DNA of 64,000 nt from CAYQJS01 sp964417895. GTDB taxonomy: Bacteria > Chloroflexota > UBA6077 > SHYK01. Shown in pieces: positions 62,476 to 64,000 of the stretch; the first letter of the stretch is position 1; each line of letters starts with the position of its first letter. Below the pieces are notes generated by a model. It was given only the letters and a program-made list of their open reading frames with translations, was not told the DNA's origin and made no database searches. The stretch is from NCBI GenBank assembly GCA_964417895.1, contig CAYQJS010000007.1, forward strand, positions 1-64,000, given 5' to 3'. The translations under genes and the position numbers were made by a program.

Positions 62476-64000
62476 CTATTTCTCGATCCACCACTCCGCC
62501 GCGTTCCAGGTGAAGTTGCTCCAGATGTTGGGGGCGTGGCCTTTGACATAGGTCTTGAACGCATCGAGGTCGAGGCGACTGTAGAGCACAATGTGGCCCT
62601 TGCCGGCGTCAACCCGATCGAGGGCAGTCTTGTAGGCAGCCCTGCGGGCCCCTTCGTCAACCGTGGAACCGGCGGCTTCGAGCGCCCTGTCCAGCTCGGG
62701 GTCCACGATGCGGTGGTAATTCTGTCCGCTTCTCGTTCGCTCTGTCGGAACAGCGCTGCTGTGGAAGTTGTTATAGAGCGCGGCCTGGGGCTCGGATGCG
62801 ATGCTGCTCGTGTACATGACGATGTCGAAATTACCCCGGGCCCTGGGAGCATTGTCTTGCCATCCACCCAGCAGGATGGGCGAGGGGTAGTTCTCGATCT
62901 TCAGGTCGATGCCCGCCGGGCGCAGCTGGGCCTGGACCAACTGCTGCGTCTGGTCGCGCAGCGAATCTCCGGTCGTAGTCGAGTACGTCAAGCTGGCTCG
63001 AACCCCATCCTTCACCCGGATGCCGTCCGGACCGGCCCTCCACCCGGCCTCCTCCAGCAACTGGCTCGCCCTCCCTGGATCATGCGGGCTCGGCGACAGC
63101 GCCGCTGCGTATGGCCCGACGGGAAGGACTGAAGTAGCCACGCTCGCCCTGCCATAGAGTAGCTCATCGACGATGGCTTTCTTGTCGATGGCCAGCTCGA
63201 TGGCCTGCCGGACTCGTACGTCACCAAGTACCGGATGCGGGCATCCGGGATCGCCCTGGCGGGGGCCAGACGGGCAGCTCGAGTTCAAGATAAGCCGTTC
63301 CACCCTGGTGCTGGGGGCCGGATTGACGACGACGTCCGGTATCGCCTCGACTTCAGGGAGGTTGCTCTCGACGAGACTCCACAAGACATCGATGTCGCCG
63401 GTCTTGAGCCAGAGGATGGCCACGTCGCGGGCGGGCACCATTTTGAAGACAAGTGTGTCGACGTGAGGCTTGCCCTGCTCTCGGTAGCTTGGGTTTCGCT
63501 CCAGCGTGATGGCATCCCCGGGGGACCACGATCTGAACACGAAGGGGCCGGTGCCCAGCGGGCCCTGGTTGAAAGTCTTGTCGTCGATGGCGGTGTCGCC
63601 GCCGAAGACGTGCTCGGGCAGAACCCAGTTGAAATGGCTCTTGAAACCGGCGTAGAGCGTTCGGTATCTCACCAGCGCCGTGGTGTCATCGGGTGTGCTG
63701 ACCGACTCGATATCGGGGTAACCAGTTCGGCTCGTTATTGGGTTCGCAGTGTTCATGATCACGTTATAGGTGAACGCTACGTCTCTGCTGGTGAACGGTT
63801 GGCCGTCCGACCAGACGACGCCTCTGCGCAGTTTCCAGGTGACGGTCAGTCCGTCGGGCGAGACGCCACCGTTGTCCAGCGAGGGCACCTCCTCAGCCAG
63901 CTTCGGAACGTAGCTCCCGTCCGGCATGTTTTCGAGCAGACCATCGAGGATCGTCCTACTTACGAGCGCATTCACGGTCTGGGTGCCGAGGAGGGGGTTG
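62476..64000 (-). CDS. Family 5 solute-binding protein, N-terminus beyond the window
   Basis: The minus-strand frame is open from 64000 to TAG 62476 (508 residues seen). SBP_bac_5 motifs are WKLRRGVVWSDGQPFTSRDV, GTGPFVFRSWSPGDAITLER and VRQAIELAIDKKAIVDELLY. It ends FTWNAAEWWIEK, a variant of the shared tail. The Walker-free, high-GC sequence differs from the other six in having a long insertion with SSCPSGPRQGDPGCPHPV near residue 240 of the visible part, perhaps a disulfide loop. Signal peptide lies outside the window. Confidence 0.87.
   Translation of the reverse strand, partial: NPLLGTQTVNALVSRTILDGLLENMPDGSYVPKLAEEVPSLDNGGVSPDGLTVTWKLRRGVVWSDGQPFTSRDVAFTYNVIMNTANPITSRTGYPDIESVSTPDDTTALVRYRTLYAGFKSHFNWVLPEHVFGGDTAIDDKTFNQGPLGTGPFVFRSWSPGDAITLERNPSYREQGKPHVDTLVFKMVPARDVAILWLKTGDIDVLWSLVESNLPEVEAIPDVVVNPAPSTRVERLILNSSCPSGPRQGDPGCPHPVLGDVRVRQAIELAIDKKAIVDELLYGRASVATSVLPVGPYAAALSPSPHDPGRASQLLEEAGWRAGPDGIRVKDGVRASLTYSTTTGDSLRDQTQQLVQAQLRPAGIDLKIENYPSPILLGGWQDNAPRARGNFDIVMYTSSIASEPQAALYNNFHSSAVPTERTRSGQNYHRIVDPELDRALEAAGSTVDEGARRAAYKTALDRVDAGKGHIVLYSRLDLDAFKTYVKGHAPNIWSNFTWNAAEWWIEK

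Overview
The window is high-GC bacterial DNA made of short transcription units separated by very repeat-rich intergenic DNA. Gene content suggests a free-living soil, sediment or groundwater heterotroph. It includes seven family-5 (peptide/nickel-type) solute-binding lipoproteins, two NMT1-like binding proteins, amidohydrolase-2 and SMP-30 hydrolases, group D flavin oxygenases, a Rieske oxygenase, VOC and cupin proteins, MmgE/PrpD, and many toxin-antitoxin pairs. A member of the Chloroflexota is my best guess, but it is an inference from gene style. No rRNA, tRNA or marker gene fixes the taxonomy.

Layout. 1-5966 is a defence-like cluster: the end of an adenine-specific DNA methylase, a TIGR04255 protein with two small overlapping partners, a RelE-like/UvrD helicase fusion, and an XRE-ImmA regulator with a PIN protein. 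6249-10040 is a cupin / binding lipoprotein / cupin block. 10271-15649 holds a triple RidA protein, a drug-exporter-type ABC pair, a VapBC pair and an intact DUF1445 hydro-lyase gene, with two decayed DUF1445 copies in between. 15944-24120 is catabolic: acyl-CoA-dehydrogenase-like oxygenase, two SMP-30 proteins, two-domain VOC protein, DUF559 nuclease, amidohydrolase and ThDP enzyme. 24466-26795 has Phd/VapC and VapBC modules around a possibly frameshifted lipoprotein gene. 26995-37211 has a Rieske oxygenase, two binding lipoproteins, a cupin, an amidohydrolase with MsrB, a kelch protein and an MFS transporter. 37346-45706 has Lon, a divergent MarR, a DUF4143 ATPase, a large membrane-bound NTPase with ten identical-length TPR repeats, and a broken DUF4145 gene. 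45993-64000 returns to binding proteins, OCD-like protein, BrnT-BrnA, VOC proteins, a second oxygenase, amidohydrolase, MmgE/PrpD and an alpha/beta hydrolase.

How it fits together. The catabolic genes look like scattered, mostly single-gene units for uptake and breakdown of organic acids, aromatics or peptides. No importer permease or importer ATPase lies beside any binding protein, so these must share transport machinery encoded elsewhere or act as sensors or scavengers. Repeats dominate the spacers: GC-rich palindromes, a MITE-like element with terminal inverted repeats, and three unrelated 7-bp tandem repeats. Several sit directly at the 5' ends of genes or have been absorbed into coding sequence. 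Several small regulators and toxin-antitoxin operons appear to start at or near +1 (leaderless), with inverted repeats over the promoter.
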